DNA from: an uncultured Acetobacter sp.
GTDB lineage: Bacteria; Pseudomonadota; Alphaproteobacteria; Acetobacterales; Acetobacteraceae
Assembly: GCF_937875265.1 (NCBI RefSeq)
Contig: NZ_CALLXM010000076.1
Span: 1-24,359 of the forward strand
Length of the DNA stretch: 24,359 nt
Reading direction: 5' to 3'
Shown here: piece by piece, positions 7,099-15,245 of the stretch
Position numbering within the stretch: position 1 is the stretch's first letter
Layout: each line of letters opens with the position of its first letter
Position numbers and translations under genes: made by a program
The notes under the pieces: generated by a model
The model's input: only the letters and a program-made list of their open reading frames with translations
What the model was told of the DNA's origin: nothing
The model's database searches: none

Positions 7099-8832
7099 AT
7101 GTCAGGTGAATCAAGCACGACATGGACAGGCGCTGTCTCTGATAACTGGGATGATTCCAAAAATTGGACTAATGGTGTTCCAACATCAAGTAGTGATGTT
7201 ATAATTAATAATATGGATGGCGTTGTTACTATAAATTTGACTACATCTGCTTTTTTGACGGTTAATTCTATATCTACCTCTGTTGGGGCTTATTATGGTG
7301 TTACCATCAACGGAAATAGCGGCAGCTCTGGCGCGACATATCTGACCGTCGGGACGTTAGATGTCCCAGATGGCAGTACTTTCCATCTTGCTGGAGGCCT
7401 TATCTCGAATATATCGCATATTACAGGGGGAGGCTCCATTCAGGTTGAAGGGAGTTCTACACTATCATCTGTGCAGGACTTCTCTGCAAATCTGTCCTTT
7501 TCCGATGTCGGTAATGGTGCACAGCATAATTACGTCAGCCTATTTTCCGATGCCATGCCGGAAAGTGTGAGCGGTCTGTCTCCCAACGATACGATCAATT
7601 TTAATAGTGAAGAAGCCGATACATCAGGTATTCATCCCACCTGGGTAGAAAATAGCGATGGATCGTCTTATAATCTTGTTGATCACAACGGGACCACAAT
7701 TTTAAAAGATGTCACGTTTGCTCCGGGCTATACAACGGCAGATATGACCTGGGATTCTTCAGGCGGGACGCTGAATTGCTTCCTGGCTGGCTCCATGATC
7801 AGCACGCCTGAAGGTGTGCGGGCAGTTGAAGACATTCGTATTGGTGATGACGTCACAGTTTTTGACTGGCGCAAAAATATTCAGATAAATAAGAAGGTTA
7901 TCTGGGTTGGTAGCAAAACTGCGCATACCCGTGCAGATCTGCCCGAAGCCGATGCAGGTTACCCTGTGCGCATTCTTAAAGATGCACTGGCTGACGGTGT
8001 GCCGTATAAAGACATGCTGATTACACCAGAACATTGCCTGTTTTTTGAAGGTAAATTTATACCAGCGCGTATGCTCGTTAACGGTGCGACCATTTTTTAC
8101 GATACGTCCATTACGACCTATGAGTATTACCATGTGGAAACGGAAGAGCATTCCGTCATCCGGGCTGATGGAGTTCTGACGGAAAGCTATCTGGATACCG
8201 GTAGCCGCCGGTCTTTCCAGCAGAAAGGCAATCTTGTCACGCTGGGCTTCAATCCGGCCAAATCCTGGGCAGAGGACGCAGCCGCGCCTCTGGAAGTAAG
8301 CCGGAGCGTTGTTGAACCGTTATTCCGTGCATTGGAACTGCGCACAGCCAGCGTAGCTGGTCATCGGCAGACTTCAGTTCAAAATGCTGAATTGACCCAG
8401 CAGCCAGATCTGCACCTTGTGACCAACACAGGGGCTACAGTCCTTCCAATCAAGCATGTGGGGAAAAAATACAGCTTTATGCTGCCGCCCCACACAGAGT
8501 CTGTTCGGATTATGTCTCGTGCAGGTCGCCCGGCAGATGTCATTGGCCCGTTTGTTGATGATCGTCGTTCTCTGGGGGTCGCGGTTGGCGCTGTGTGTTG
8601 TATATCAGCGCAGTATCAGGAAAACATTATGGACCATCTTCAGGGCACCAAGCCTGAGGGCTGGTATAGCGTGGAATCTGGTCAGTATGCCTGGACAAAC
8701 GGCAACGCCGTTCTTCCGCTGCCTGCGCAGTCCAGCAGCGCTATTAACCTGCTGTCTATCGAAATCTGTGCTGCGGGTCCTTACCTGCTGGCAGATGATG
8801 CCGCAGCAGGCACAATGGCTCTCTCTGCCTGA
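7099..8832 (+). CDS. Hint-domain protein with beta-rich N-terminal passenger (Hint protein 2)
   Basis: The 577-residue protein has a W/N-rich start (TWTGAVSDNWDDSKNWTNGV, residues 8-27), as seen at the start of some large surface proteins, then a Ser/Thr/Gly-rich beta-type region to about 220. The Hint_2 domain follows: Cys227 in LNCFLAGSMI, VEDIRIGDDV, ADAGYPVRI, TPEHC with His312, and TESYLDTGSRRSF. The C-terminal 200 or so residues (SWAEDAAAPL, FMLPPH, GPFVDDRR, WTNGNAVLPL) are shared with the other two Hint proteins here. No Sec signal or transmembrane anchor is seen. By analogy with the fold, cleavage at Cys227 would release the passenger; this is not shown. The first 230 codons are clearly more AT-rich than the Hint part, suggesting a different history for the two halves. 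Only GGATG-like bases precede ATG 7099 as a ribosome site. Confidence 0.88.
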   Translation: MSGESSTTWTGAVSDNWDDSKNWTNGVPTSSSDVIINNMDGVVTINLTTSAFLTVNSISTSVGAYYGVTINGNSGSSGATYLTVGTLDVPDGSTFHLAGGLISNISHITGGGSIQVEGSSTLSSVQDFSANLSFSDVGNGAQHNYVSLFSDAMPESVSGLSPNDTINFNSEEADTSGIHPTWVENSDGSSYNLVDHNGTTILKDVTFAPGYTTADMTWDSSGGTLNCFLAGSMISTPEGVRAVEDIRIGDDVTVFDWRKNIQINKKVIWVGSKTAHTRADLPEADAGYPVRILKDALADGVPYKDMLITPEHCLFFEGKFIPARMLVNGATIFYDTSITTYEYYHVETEEHSVIRADGVLTESYLDTGSRRSFQQKGNLVTLGFNPAKSWAEDAAAPLEVSRSVVEPLFRALELRTASVAGHRQTSVQNAELTQQPDLHLVTNTGATVLPIKHVGKKYSFMLPPHTESVRIMSRAGRPADVIGPFVDDRRSLGVAVGAVCCISAQYQENIMDHLQGTKPEGWYSVESGQYAWTNGNAVLPLPAQSSSAINLLSIEICAAGPYLLADDAAAGTMALSA

Positions 8833-8858
8833 TCACGTTTAAGGTTAAGCAGCTATCG

Positions 8859-8890
8859 CAGGCTCTGCTCTTTGGGGCAGGGCCTGTTTT
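8859..8890 (+). terminator. Intrinsic terminator after Hint protein 2
   Basis: CAGGCTCTGCTC (8859-8870) pairs with GGGCAGGGCCTG (8875-8886) through 12 bp including G-T pairs. The loop is TTTG and TTTT plus a further T-rich stretch follows. It lies 26 bases past the stop at 8832 and just before the end of the convergent CHRD gene. Confidence 0.75.
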
Positions 8891-8895
8891 GCGTT

Positions 8896-9333
8896 TTATT
8901 CCCCCTTAACCAGCCAGGCCCGTGCCTCTCCGTTCGGATAGTCTTTGGTATGCAGGTTCAGGTAAACGCGTCCGGCCAGCAGGTCCTGCTCCTGTTCGGC
9001 ACTCAGCATAACGCCGCCGCTCAGTGGGCTTTTATACGGACCTCTTACTGTGGCCATTGGCGGGCCGTCTTTGCCGGGCAGGGCGGGGCCATGCAGATGC
9101 GCTATTGTGATCGGGCCGCTCAGGCCGCTCCATGTCACGGTATAACGCAGCACATGCGCGCCGGAATAATACAGCGCCACCACGCGCCCCTGCACTCCGG
9201 CCGGGGCGTTATGTTCCGCCGCAAAAGTGCCGGAAAACATCATACTGCGCTGGGCGCAGGCGGGCTCCGCCACTGCGCCCAACAGGCCCACAGCCAGTAA
9301 AGCGCCGAAAACTGATTTGCCGGGCAGAGTCAT
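8896..9333 (-). CDS. Exported CHRD-domain protein
   Basis: The 145-residue protein starts with a Sec signal peptide (MTLPGKSVFGALLAVGLLGA, cleavage after ACA, near 28). The rest is one CHRD domain, named for the repeat first seen in chordin. Visible signatures are FSGTFAAEHNAPAGVQG, LRYTVTWSGLSGPITIAHLH, a glycine-rich turn and the C-terminal LLAGRVYLNLHTKDYPNGEA, where the HT...PNGE pattern is typical. The domain is an immunoglobulin-like beta sandwich; its role in bacteria is not defined, and it is likely periplasmic or extracellular. ATG 9333 is preferred over an upstream start at 9372 because GAGGGA lies at good spacing and the signal peptide begins there. It converges on Hint protein 2. 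Confidence 0.9.
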   Translation of the reverse strand: MTLPGKSVFGALLAVGLLGAVAEPACAQRSMMFSGTFAAEHNAPAGVQGRVVALYYSGAHVLRYTVTWSGLSGPITIAHLHGPALPGKDGPPMATVRGPYKSPLSGGVMLSAEQEQDLLAGRVYLNLHTKDYPNGEARAWLVKGE

Positions 9334-9451
9334 TGCAGCGTTTCCCTCATCACGTAAAAAGCAAGTTTGCACCCAAAAAAGCCGGATGCCATCTTATTCT
9401 TTAAACGCGGGGCTCAGAGGGCCGTTGCCTGTGCTTGCAAAACGTGAACGC

Positions 9452-9652
9452 TTACTCAAAATCCCGTAGCACACCCTCATTATCCAGCGGGCGATCCGGG
9501 GTGCGGCTGAAATGCACACGCGGCTGTGTGCCATCAGCCTTCATCTTCTGGCGCAGCGTTGTCAGCCAGCGTTCCGTTGCGGTGTCCCGCAGCGTGGAGG
9601 AGGGGGAAGTTTCTGGTCCAGGCCGGGAAAAATGAGGCATCATCTTGCTCAC
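9452..9652 (-). CDS. Small hypothetical protein, 66 residues
   Basis: The product is not recognised. It is hydrophilic, with no signal or membrane segment. The middle (about 19-40, TLRDTATERWLTTLRQKMKA) looks like an amphipathic helix and the C-terminal third (RVHFSRTPDRPLDNEGVLRDFE) has a non-random mixed charge pattern. The ribosome site before ATG 9652 is poor (GTGAGCAAG). It is 118 bases upstream of the CHRD gene start on the same strand. The amino-acid composition favours a real gene, but support is limited. Confidence 0.5.
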   Translation of the reverse strand: MSKMMPHFSRPGPETSPSSTLRDTATERWLTTLRQKMKADGTQPRVHFSRTPDRPLDNEGVLRDFE

Positions 9653-9681
9653 AGGGCGGGAGAATAATAGAGCTTTTGTCT

Positions 9682-9718
9682 ACACCCCAAAATGCGTGTT
9701 TGGGTGTGACGTTTTTTT
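9682..9718 (+). terminator. Terminator-like hairpin with T7 run, no gene upstream
   Basis: ACACCCCAAA (9682-9691) pairs with TTTGGGTGT (9699-9707) with one bulged C, followed by seven T (9712-9718). The signal reads on the plus strand, yet the nearest plus-strand gene upstream (ending 8832) already has its own terminator. It may end an unannotated small RNA. Confidence 0.5.
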
Positions 9719-9740
9719 GAAATAGCGCGGTTGGTCAGGC

Positions 9741-9789
9741 AAAGCCGCCATGTTGTTTTTTCATGCGCACGGGGCATGGCGGCTTTTTT
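9741..9789 (+). terminator. Strong intrinsic terminator before the cobalamin riboswitch
   Basis: AAAGCCGCCATG (9741-9752) and CATGGCGGCTTT (9775-9786) pair perfectly over 12 bp, and the T-run continues to 9789. It would insulate the riboswitch transcript from upstream reading, or end a small RNA starting near 9660-9720. Confidence 0.7.
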
Positions 9790-9839
9790 GCCCGGTTCGT
9801 CCCTTGACCCGCCCGGACCACTTCCCCTACGCCTGCCGG

Positions 9840-10030
9840 TGTCGAAGGTCTCGCGCAAGCGAGTGAAAAGGGAACGCTGAAGGATCTGGCTGGGCGTACA
9901 CGTCCGGGGTTCAGGCAGCGGCTGCCCCCGCAACTGTAAACGGTGTGCTGATGCATGACGCCACTGGCCGGGTAACTGGCTGGGAAGGCGCATCAGAGTT
10001 CCCCCGTGAGCCAGGAGACCTGCCTTCGTC
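9840..10030 (+). promoter_or_regulatory. Cobalamin (B12) riboswitch
   Basis: The conserved blocks of the cobalamin aptamer occur in order: AAAAGGGAA (9866-9874), CTGCCCCCGCAACTGTAA (9922-9939, the B12 box region), GCCACTGG (9960-9967), GGGAAGGCG (9982-9990) and GAGCCAGGAGACCTGCC (10008-10024). A closing stem is possible between CGAAGG (9843-9848) and CCTTCG (10023-10028), and CTCGCGCAAGCGAG forms a first internal hairpin. The aptamer ends about 50 bases before the receptor start at 10080. No T-run terminator lies between, so control is probably at translation through masking of the GGGGAA ribosome site. High adenosylcobalamin would be expected to lower receptor synthesis. Confidence 0.93.
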
Positions 10031-10079
10031 GCTCAGTCATGATAGCCGGACGGGGTGCGCCGGATATCGGGGAACAGTT

Positions 10080-12332
10080 ATGGTTCGTGGTGTGTCTTCG
10101 CGTCTTATCAGGCGCGGGCGCTTTCCGTTTTCTGTTGTGCTGTTCAGTGCAACACTCCTGACATCAACCGGCGTTCAGGCCGCATCTCCGGCAAATCCGG
10201 GCGGGCTGACACCAGCACTCCCCATGCCTTCCACACCGGCCAGCCCGCCAACCTCCACCACAGGGCATCCTCGGCAGAAGCTCATCGGTCACACCACAAC
10301 CGAGGCCCACGGGGAAGAGCATCTTCAGGTTATCGCCTCACATACAGACCCCATTGGTCGGGCTCTCACGGCCAGTCAGGGCAGCATTACCGCTAAAGAA
10401 CTCCGCCTGCGCCCGGTTTACCGGGTGGGGCAGTTACTGGAATCTGTGCCCGGTCTGGTTGTCACGGCGCATTCGGGTGAGGGCAAGGCCAACCAGTATC
10501 TGCTACGCGGCTTTAATCTGGATCACGGCACAGACCTTGCCAGTTTTGTGGATGATATTCCGGTCAATGAACCCACCCACGCCCACGGGCAGGGCTATAC
10601 GGATGTCAATTTCCTCATGCCCGAACTCGCGCAGGGGATCGACTACACAAAGGGCCCATTTTACGCAGATGTCGGGGATTTTGGCGTCGTTGGGTCAGAC
10701 CATATTCGCCTGACGGATGACCTGCGCGGGCAGGCAACCGGCAGTCTCGGCACGCTGGGGGATGAACATGCGTTTATTGGCGATACAGCCCACTTTAAAA
10801 ATGGTGATAAACTGCTTGGGGCTTTCTCAATAGATCATCTGAATGGCCCCTGGGCGCACCCGGACAATTTTAGAGGTATCAAGTCCGCAACGCGGTACAC
10901 GCACAGCACAGAGCATTCCAAATTCAACCTGACCGGCATGTATTACCGGGGGATGTGGAACAACACGACTGACCAGCCCCTTGAGGCCTACCAGAAAGGC
11001 CTTATCAGCCGATATGGCTCACTGGACCCGAGTGATGGGGGCTATTCCGAACGCTTCAGTGTCTCGGCGCATCATGTTCTGCATCATGACACATGGCAGC
11101 TTAAAAGCTCGCTCTATGTTGTGCACAGCCGCCTGACGTTATGGAATGATTTCAGTCATTATCTGAATGATCCGATTAATGGGGATCAGGAACAGCAGGA
11201 TGAAACCCGCACAACGTTTGGCGGCACATCCGCTTATCAGCGGCATGACACACTCCTGCACCGCACGACAGAGACAACGCTGGGCGTGCAGGGCCGCTGG
11301 GACAGCATTTATATTGACCGCCGCCATACCCGCCAGCGGCAGGTTCTGCCCAACTGCCCGGATAGTGCCGTGCCTGTGGGCCAGTATGTGTGCAATGCGG
11401 ACGCTGTTTCACAGGGCAATGTCGGCCTGTTCGGGCAGAACGTGACACACTGGATGCCGTGGCTCCGCACGGTTGTCGGCCTGCGTGGTGATTATTACGG
11501 CGGTGCGGATCACAGTCTGGTGTCTGGCTACCGGGGGAAGGTGCATCAATGGCTGTTCCAGCCCAAAGGCAGCCTGATTGTTGGCCCGTGGTATAAAACG
11601 GAATTTTATATTAGTGCAGGGCAGGGCTACCATTCTAACGATATCCGGGCCGTATTGGGCACCGTCCCCACGGATGGTATTGCCAACGGGGCCATTCCCA
11701 CTCCGTTCATGACGCGTGCAACCAGTGAAGAAATTGGTATCCGCTCAAACATCATTCCAAAACTCAATTTACAGGCAGCTTTTTTCCGCATCGACTTCAG
11801 TTCCGAACTGACTTACGACGCTGATGAAGGCGTGAATGACGCCGGTGCCCCCAGCCGCAGGCAGGGGTTTGAACTCTCCGGCCAGTATCACCCGCTGTCC
11901 TGGCTGGAACTCAATGCCGATATTGCCTCCACCCATGCCCGCTATTTCACGGGTAATCCGGGCGTGTATGGCCTGCCGGGCCTGTATGTGGCCAATGCAC
12001 CTAACTTTATCGGCTCCTTCGGGCTGCTGGCCGACCACCCCAGCGGCTTTTTTGGCGGGGTGCAGTTCCGGTGGCTGGGGTCTTATCCGCTGATTGAAGA
12101 TAACTCCATGCGTTCACACGGCTACAAGGAAGTGAACATGGACGTTGGCTATCACATCACAAAATATCTTCAGGTGCAGGCCAGTATTTACAATCTGACC
12201 AACACCCACGCGTCTGCCTCCCAATATGCGTATGATTACCGGCTCACCCCCACATCCCCCGTAGCAACCGGCTCCACCTACCATCCGCTGGAACCCCGTT
12301 CCGCCCGCTTCTCCGTTACAGCGAATTTCTGA
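10080..12332 (+). CDS. TonB-dependent outer-membrane receptor under B12 riboswitch control
   Basis: This is a 750-residue receptor with a Sec signal peptide (RRGRFPFSVVLFSATLL, cleavage after VQA, near 34) and a Pro/Ser/Thr linker to about 80. A plug domain (about 90-210) contains RVGQLLESVPGLVV, the Arg-Gly-Phe of YLLRGFNLDHGTD and IDYTKGPFYADVGDFGVVGS. A 22-strand-type beta barrel extends to a terminal aromatic (SVTANF), the outer-membrane insertion signal. Such receptors import scarce ligands using TonB energy. The riboswitch argues for cobalamin, a corrinoid or cobalt as the ligand. The length and the HAHGQGYTDVNFL plug segment differ from classical BtuB (about 600 residues), so it is named only by class. 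ATG 10080 follows GGGGAA. An earlier in-frame ATG at 9945 lies inside the riboswitch and is rejected. No cobalamin ABC transporter is adjacent. Confidence 0.92.
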   Translation: MVRGVSSRLIRRGRFPFSVVLFSATLLTSTGVQAASPANPGGLTPALPMPSTPASPPTSTTGHPRQKLIGHTTTEAHGEEHLQVIASHTDPIGRALTASQGSITAKELRLRPVYRVGQLLESVPGLVVTAHSGEGKANQYLLRGFNLDHGTDLASFVDDIPVNEPTHAHGQGYTDVNFLMPELAQGIDYTKGPFYADVGDFGVVGSDHIRLTDDLRGQATGSLGTLGDEHAFIGDTAHFKNGDKLLGAFSIDHLNGPWAHPDNFRGIKSATRYTHSTEHSKFNLTGMYYRGMWNNTTDQPLEAYQKGLISRYGSLDPSDGGYSERFSVSAHHVLHHDTWQLKSSLYVVHSRLTLWNDFSHYLNDPINGDQEQQDETRTTFGGTSAYQRHDTLLHRTTETTLGVQGRWDSIYIDRRHTRQRQVLPNCPDSAVPVGQYVCNADAVSQGNVGLFGQNVTHWMPWLRTVVGLRGDYYGGADHSLVSGYRGKVHQWLFQPKGSLIVGPWYKTEFYISAGQGYHSNDIRAVLGTVPTDGIANGAIPTPFMTRATSEEIGIRSNIIPKLNLQAAFFRIDFSSELTYDADEGVNDAGAPSRRQGFELSGQYHPLSWLELNADIASTHARYFTGNPGVYGLPGLYVANAPNFIGSFGLLADHPSGFFGGVQFRWLGSYPLIEDNSMRSHGYKEVNMDVGYHITKYLQVQASIYNLTNTHASASQYAYDYRLTPTSPVATGSTYHPLEPRSARFSVTANF

Positions 12333-12432
12333 AAAGCAGTCTTCGCCCGCCATAGCAGTCATGGTCATTTTCTGGACTCACGAATTTACACAGCATAAAA
12401 TCACAGCAACTCTTGCTGAAGCTGAGGTGACC

Positions 12433-12921
12433 ATGACTGCAAAGGAACACAGATATACCGTCACAGTGCTCTGGACCGGCAATACAGGGCAGGGCACCCG
12501 CAGCTATCGGTCGTATGAGCGCGCATATGATCTGTGCGCACCGGGCAAACCGACCATTGCAGGGTCATCAGACCCAGCCTTCCGGGGGGACAGCAGCCGC
12601 TGGAACCCGGAGGATCTGCTCGTCGGCTCCTTATCAGCCTGTCACAAGCTCTGGTTTCTCGGCCTGTGTGCGCAGGCCGGGGTTGTGGTCACGGCTTATG
12701 AGGATCACGCCGAAGGGGTCATGCTTGAAGAGGCGAGTGGCGCGGGCCAGTTCACGTCCGTGACACTGAAACCCGTCGTGACAATTTCAGCAGAGTCTGA
12801 TGAAACCACGGCAATGGCGCTGCACCATCAGGCCCATGAACTATGCTTTATCGCCCGCTCAATGAACTTTCCCGTTACGGCAGAACCGATCATCAAACGA
12901 GAGCCTTCTCCCGCATCATAA
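12433..12921 (+). CDS. OsmC/Ohr-family peroxide-related protein
   Basis: The 162-residue protein has the OsmC layout: a beta-rich N-terminal half (YTVTVLWTGNTGQGTRSY), the linker RWNPEDLLVGSLSACHKLWF with Cys70, and a late second cysteine in HELCFIARSMNFPV (Cys138). These two are the peroxidatic/resolving pair of the OsmC/Ohr superfamily, which reduces organic hydroperoxides in the cytoplasm. A third cysteine, Cys79, is probably structural or incidental. The short SxACHxLWFL form suggests the OsmC-like subgroup rather than Ohr itself. ATG 12433 is chosen because GAGGTGA lies just upstream; the frame is open to 12361 but lacks conserved sequence. It starts 100 bases after the receptor, with no terminator seen between, so readthrough is possible. 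Confidence 0.9.
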   Translation: MTAKEHRYTVTVLWTGNTGQGTRSYRSYERAYDLCAPGKPTIAGSSDPAFRGDSSRWNPEDLLVGSLSACHKLWFLGLCAQAGVVVTAYEDHAEGVMLEEASGAGQFTSVTLKPVVTISAESDETTAMALHHQAHELCFIARSMNFPVTAEPIIKREPSPAS

Positions 12922-13107
12922 ATCACCAGGGCACGCCTTTTCCGCCGTGTGTTACAGCTAATTTCTAAGCGCGAGATGTGCTACAATATTGAGATGTAGG
13001 GCTGTGAGCGTTGACGCGATGCAGCCTCGCTCGTAAAAGTCCCCGTCCCAAACCAGCGAAGCCCTACCAGGCGCAGCCTTATTGAGCGCCGGAGGCGCTG
13101 CCTGACC

Positions 13108-14406
13108 ATGTCCACATCCATCACTTTTGCCGATCTCCCTCTGGCGCAGCCCCTGCTCACCGCACTGGCTGAGGCAGGCTACACCACCCCCACCCCCATT
13201 CAGGCCCAGTCCATCCCGCTGCTGCTTGAAGGGCGGGACCTGCTGGGCATGGCCCAGACCGGCACAGGTAAAACGGCCTCCTTCGTGCTGCCGCTGCTGC
13301 ATCGCCTTGCTCAGAACCCGCGTCCGGCCCCTAAAAATGGCGCCCGCGTTCTGGTTCTGGCGCCCACGCGTGAACTGGTGTCTCAGATCGCTGATGGCTT
13401 TGAAAGCTTCGGGCGTCATCTGCCGTTCACCGTCACCACCATTTTTGGTGGCGTTAGCCAGATGCATCAGGTCAATGCGCTTAAAAATGGTGTGGACATC
13501 ATTGTCGCAGCGCCGGGACGCCTGCTGGACCTGATCACGCAGGGCCTGTGTGACTTGTCTCAGCTTGAAGCTCTGGTGCTGGATGAAGCCGACCAGATGC
13601 TCGATATGGGCTTCGCAAAGCCGATCGAGCGTATTGTCGCCACCCTGCCCACGGACCGGCATACCCTGCTGCTTTCAGCAACCATGCCCAAATCCATTGC
13701 CACGCTGGCTGAAAGCCTCCTGCGTGACCCGGCAAAGGTAGAAATTGCTCCGCCTTCCACCACGGTTGACCGGATTGAGCAGTCCGTCATGTTCATGGAT
13801 GCCGCGCACAAGAAAGAAGCCCTGCTCGAGCTGCTGCGCACGCCGGGCATGGGGCAGGCTGTGGTCTTCACGTTGCAGAAGAACATTGCCAACGAAGTCT
13901 GTGCCTTTATCACCGAGGCCGGGATCACGGCAGAAGCCCTGCATGGCAACAAGTCACAGGGCCAGCGTGAGCGTTCGCTGGAAGCCTTCCGTGCTGGCAC
14001 GGCACAGGTTCTGGTCGCAACAGATATTGCCGCGCGTGGCATTGACGTTGATACCGTCACGCATGTTTTCAACCATGACCTGCCAAGCCTGCCGGAAAGC
14101 TATGTGCACCGCATTGGTCGCACTGGCCGTGCAGGGCGCAGCGGCTTTGCCATTACGCTGTGTGATGCTGAGCAGCGCGCGTGGCTGCATGATGTGGAGC
14201 GGGAAATTGGCCGCGCCCTGATCGTTCATGAGGATCACCCGTGGCATTCGGAAGAAGCGCGCCACTCAACAAAGCGTGCTCCTGTTCTGGGCGGAGGCCC
14301 GGTCAAGCAGATCAAACCGCAGAAAACGCGTGAGCGTAAAATCTGGACCGAAGAAGAAAAACTCGCCGCGCGTGAAGCCGCTAAAGCTGCACGCGGGGAA
14401 GGCTGA
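13108..14406 (+). CDS. DEAD-box ATP-dependent RNA helicase (RhlE-like)
   Basis: The 432-residue protein carries the full motif set of DEAD-box helicases: Q motif (YTTPTPIQAQ, 25-34), motif I AQTGTGKT (49-56), Ia PTREL (86-90), GG (114-115), Ib APGRL (135-139), II DEAD (159-162), III SAT (190-192), V ATDIAARGIDV and VI YVHRIGRTGRAGRSG. It unwinds short RNA duplexes using ATP, in ribosome assembly or RNA decay; these helicases are often cold-induced. The C-terminal tail after about residue 375 is short and basic (KRAPVLGGGPVKQIKPQKTR, ending in Lys/Glu/Ala repeats). This fits the RhlE group rather than DeaD or DbpA, which have extra folded domains. A GGAGG lies 12 bases before ATG 13108, rather distant. 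A terminator follows the stop. Confidence 0.95.
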   Translation: MSTSITFADLPLAQPLLTALAEAGYTTPTPIQAQSIPLLLEGRDLLGMAQTGTGKTASFVLPLLHRLAQNPRPAPKNGARVLVLAPTRELVSQIADGFESFGRHLPFTVTTIFGGVSQMHQVNALKNGVDIIVAAPGRLLDLITQGLCDLSQLEALVLDEADQMLDMGFAKPIERIVATLPTDRHTLLLSATMPKSIATLAESLLRDPAKVEIAPPSTTVDRIEQSVMFMDAAHKKEALLELLRTPGMGQAVVFTLQKNIANEVCAFITEAGITAEALHGNKSQGQRERSLEAFRAGTAQVLVATDIAARGIDVDTVTHVFNHDLPSLPESYVHRIGRTGRAGRSGFAITLCDAEQRAWLHDVEREIGRALIVHEDHPWHSEEARHSTKRAPVLGGGPVKQIKPQKTRERKIWTEEEKLAAREAAKAARGEG

Positions 14407-14417
14407 TCAGGCTGAGA

Positions 14418-14445
14418 GAAGGGGCCAGAAAAGCCCCTTCGTTTT
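14418..14445 (+). terminator. Intrinsic terminator after the DEAD-box gene
   Basis: GAAGGGGC (14418-14425) and GCCCCTTC (14433-14440) form a perfect 8-bp stem with a 7-base loop, followed by GTTTTG. It lies between the ends of two convergent genes. Confidence 0.8.
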
Positions 14446-14447
14446 GC

Positions 14448-15245
14448 TCAAAAAACCTGCCGTAACTGCACAGTCTTTTTATCATCCGTTTCCAGCACAA
14501 GAGCGGCCCCATCGGTCCGCCAGTGTGTGACGGCACGGGTGAGAGTGAAAAACTGATGGGCCAGCGCATCACGCTGACCGGGGCAGGCCATCATGGTGCT
14601 TAACCCACCCTGCGGTGCGGTTTTTACACGCCCATTCTTACCAAATTCCATCCCGCCCACATAACGGTTGCATCCGTCTGAACCGGAAACTTTGCCGCTG
14701 TCATTGATGTCAAGCGTCGGAGGCATGTCTGAAGCACTGGCATTCAGCCCCGGTTCATCCGTTGTGCGGTTAGTGTCGGAAGGGGCTTTGTTGCCATCGG
14801 CCAGCCTGTGCCCGTCCAGTGCAGTAACCACCCAGCGCGTGCCGTTCAGGCTGGTCGGGGCCAGCGGGCCGCCGCCACATCCGTTCAGGGTGCGGCCCTG
14901 CGTTACAATACGTACGGTTTCTGCATAGGTCTGGCCGCTCATGCTGTCAGAACAGGCTTTGGCGGTAATTTCCACCTGCACGTCCTTCGTCTCATACGTG
15001 CGCGTCCGGCCATCTGCATGGGCATGCAGAACGGTTCCTGCCATACGCGGGCCGTCCGGCGTTTCCAGCGTCAGCATATTCTGCGCCAGCGTCATGTTCC
15101 ATGAAGGCTCATTGCCAGAGGCCTGATAGATGCTGTCAGGCTTGCCAGAGGTTGCAACCGGCTGTGTTGCGGTCTGCCCGGTGCATCCTGCCAGCACCCC
15201 CGCCAGCCCCAGTGCCAGAACGCCTCCTGCTGCGCCCCGGCGCAT
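14448..15245 (-). CDS. META-domain (HslJ-like) lipoprotein with COG3650-type N-terminal domain
   Basis: From ATG 15245 the product has 265 residues. It starts with a classical lipoprotein signal (RRGAAGGVLALGLAGVLAGC; lipobox LAGC, lipidated Cys at 21). The first domain (about 40-130) has SGNEPSWNMTL, then CSDSMSGQTYAETV and GRTLNGCGG, a pattern seen in COG3650-type proteins. The second is a META/HslJ domain: LNGTRWVVTALDG, DINDSGKVSGSDGCNRYVGG, a GLSTMMACPG segment and a final VLETDDKKTVQLRQ. META lipoproteins are linked to heat and antibiotic stress in the envelope, but their biochemistry is unclear. An ATG at 15323, with AAGGA upstream, would add 26 residues before the signal and is the main alternative. 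Domain calls are firm; the start is less so. Confidence 0.85.
   Translation of the reverse strand: MRRGAAGGVLALGLAGVLAGCTGQTATQPVATSGKPDSIYQASGNEPSWNMTLAQNMLTLETPDGPRMAGTVLHAHADGRTRTYETKDVQVEITAKACSDSMSGQTYAETVRIVTQGRTLNGCGGGPLAPTSLNGTRWVVTALDGHRLADGNKAPSDTNRTTDEPGLNASASDMPPTLDINDSGKVSGSDGCNRYVGGMEFGKNGRVKTAPQGGLSTMMACPGQRDALAHQFFTLTRAVTHWRTDGAALVLETDDKKTVQLRQVF

Noticed and set aside
7091..7207. 38-codon frame from ATG 7091 overlapping the start of Hint protein 2
   Set aside because: It is out of frame with the Hint gene, has no ribosome site of its own and no recognisable product; a leader-peptide role would be pure speculation.
9945..10079. In-frame upstream extension of the B12-controlled receptor from ATG 9945
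   Set aside because: This ATG lies inside the cobalamin aptamer, the added residues do not look like a signal peptide, and the true signal peptide starts at 10080 behind GGGGAA.
12958..13662. Long minus-strand frame over the start of the DEAD-box gene
   Set aside because: It overlaps a clear helicase with all motifs; the product is Gln/Gly/His-rich and has no ribosome site, typical of an antisense frame.
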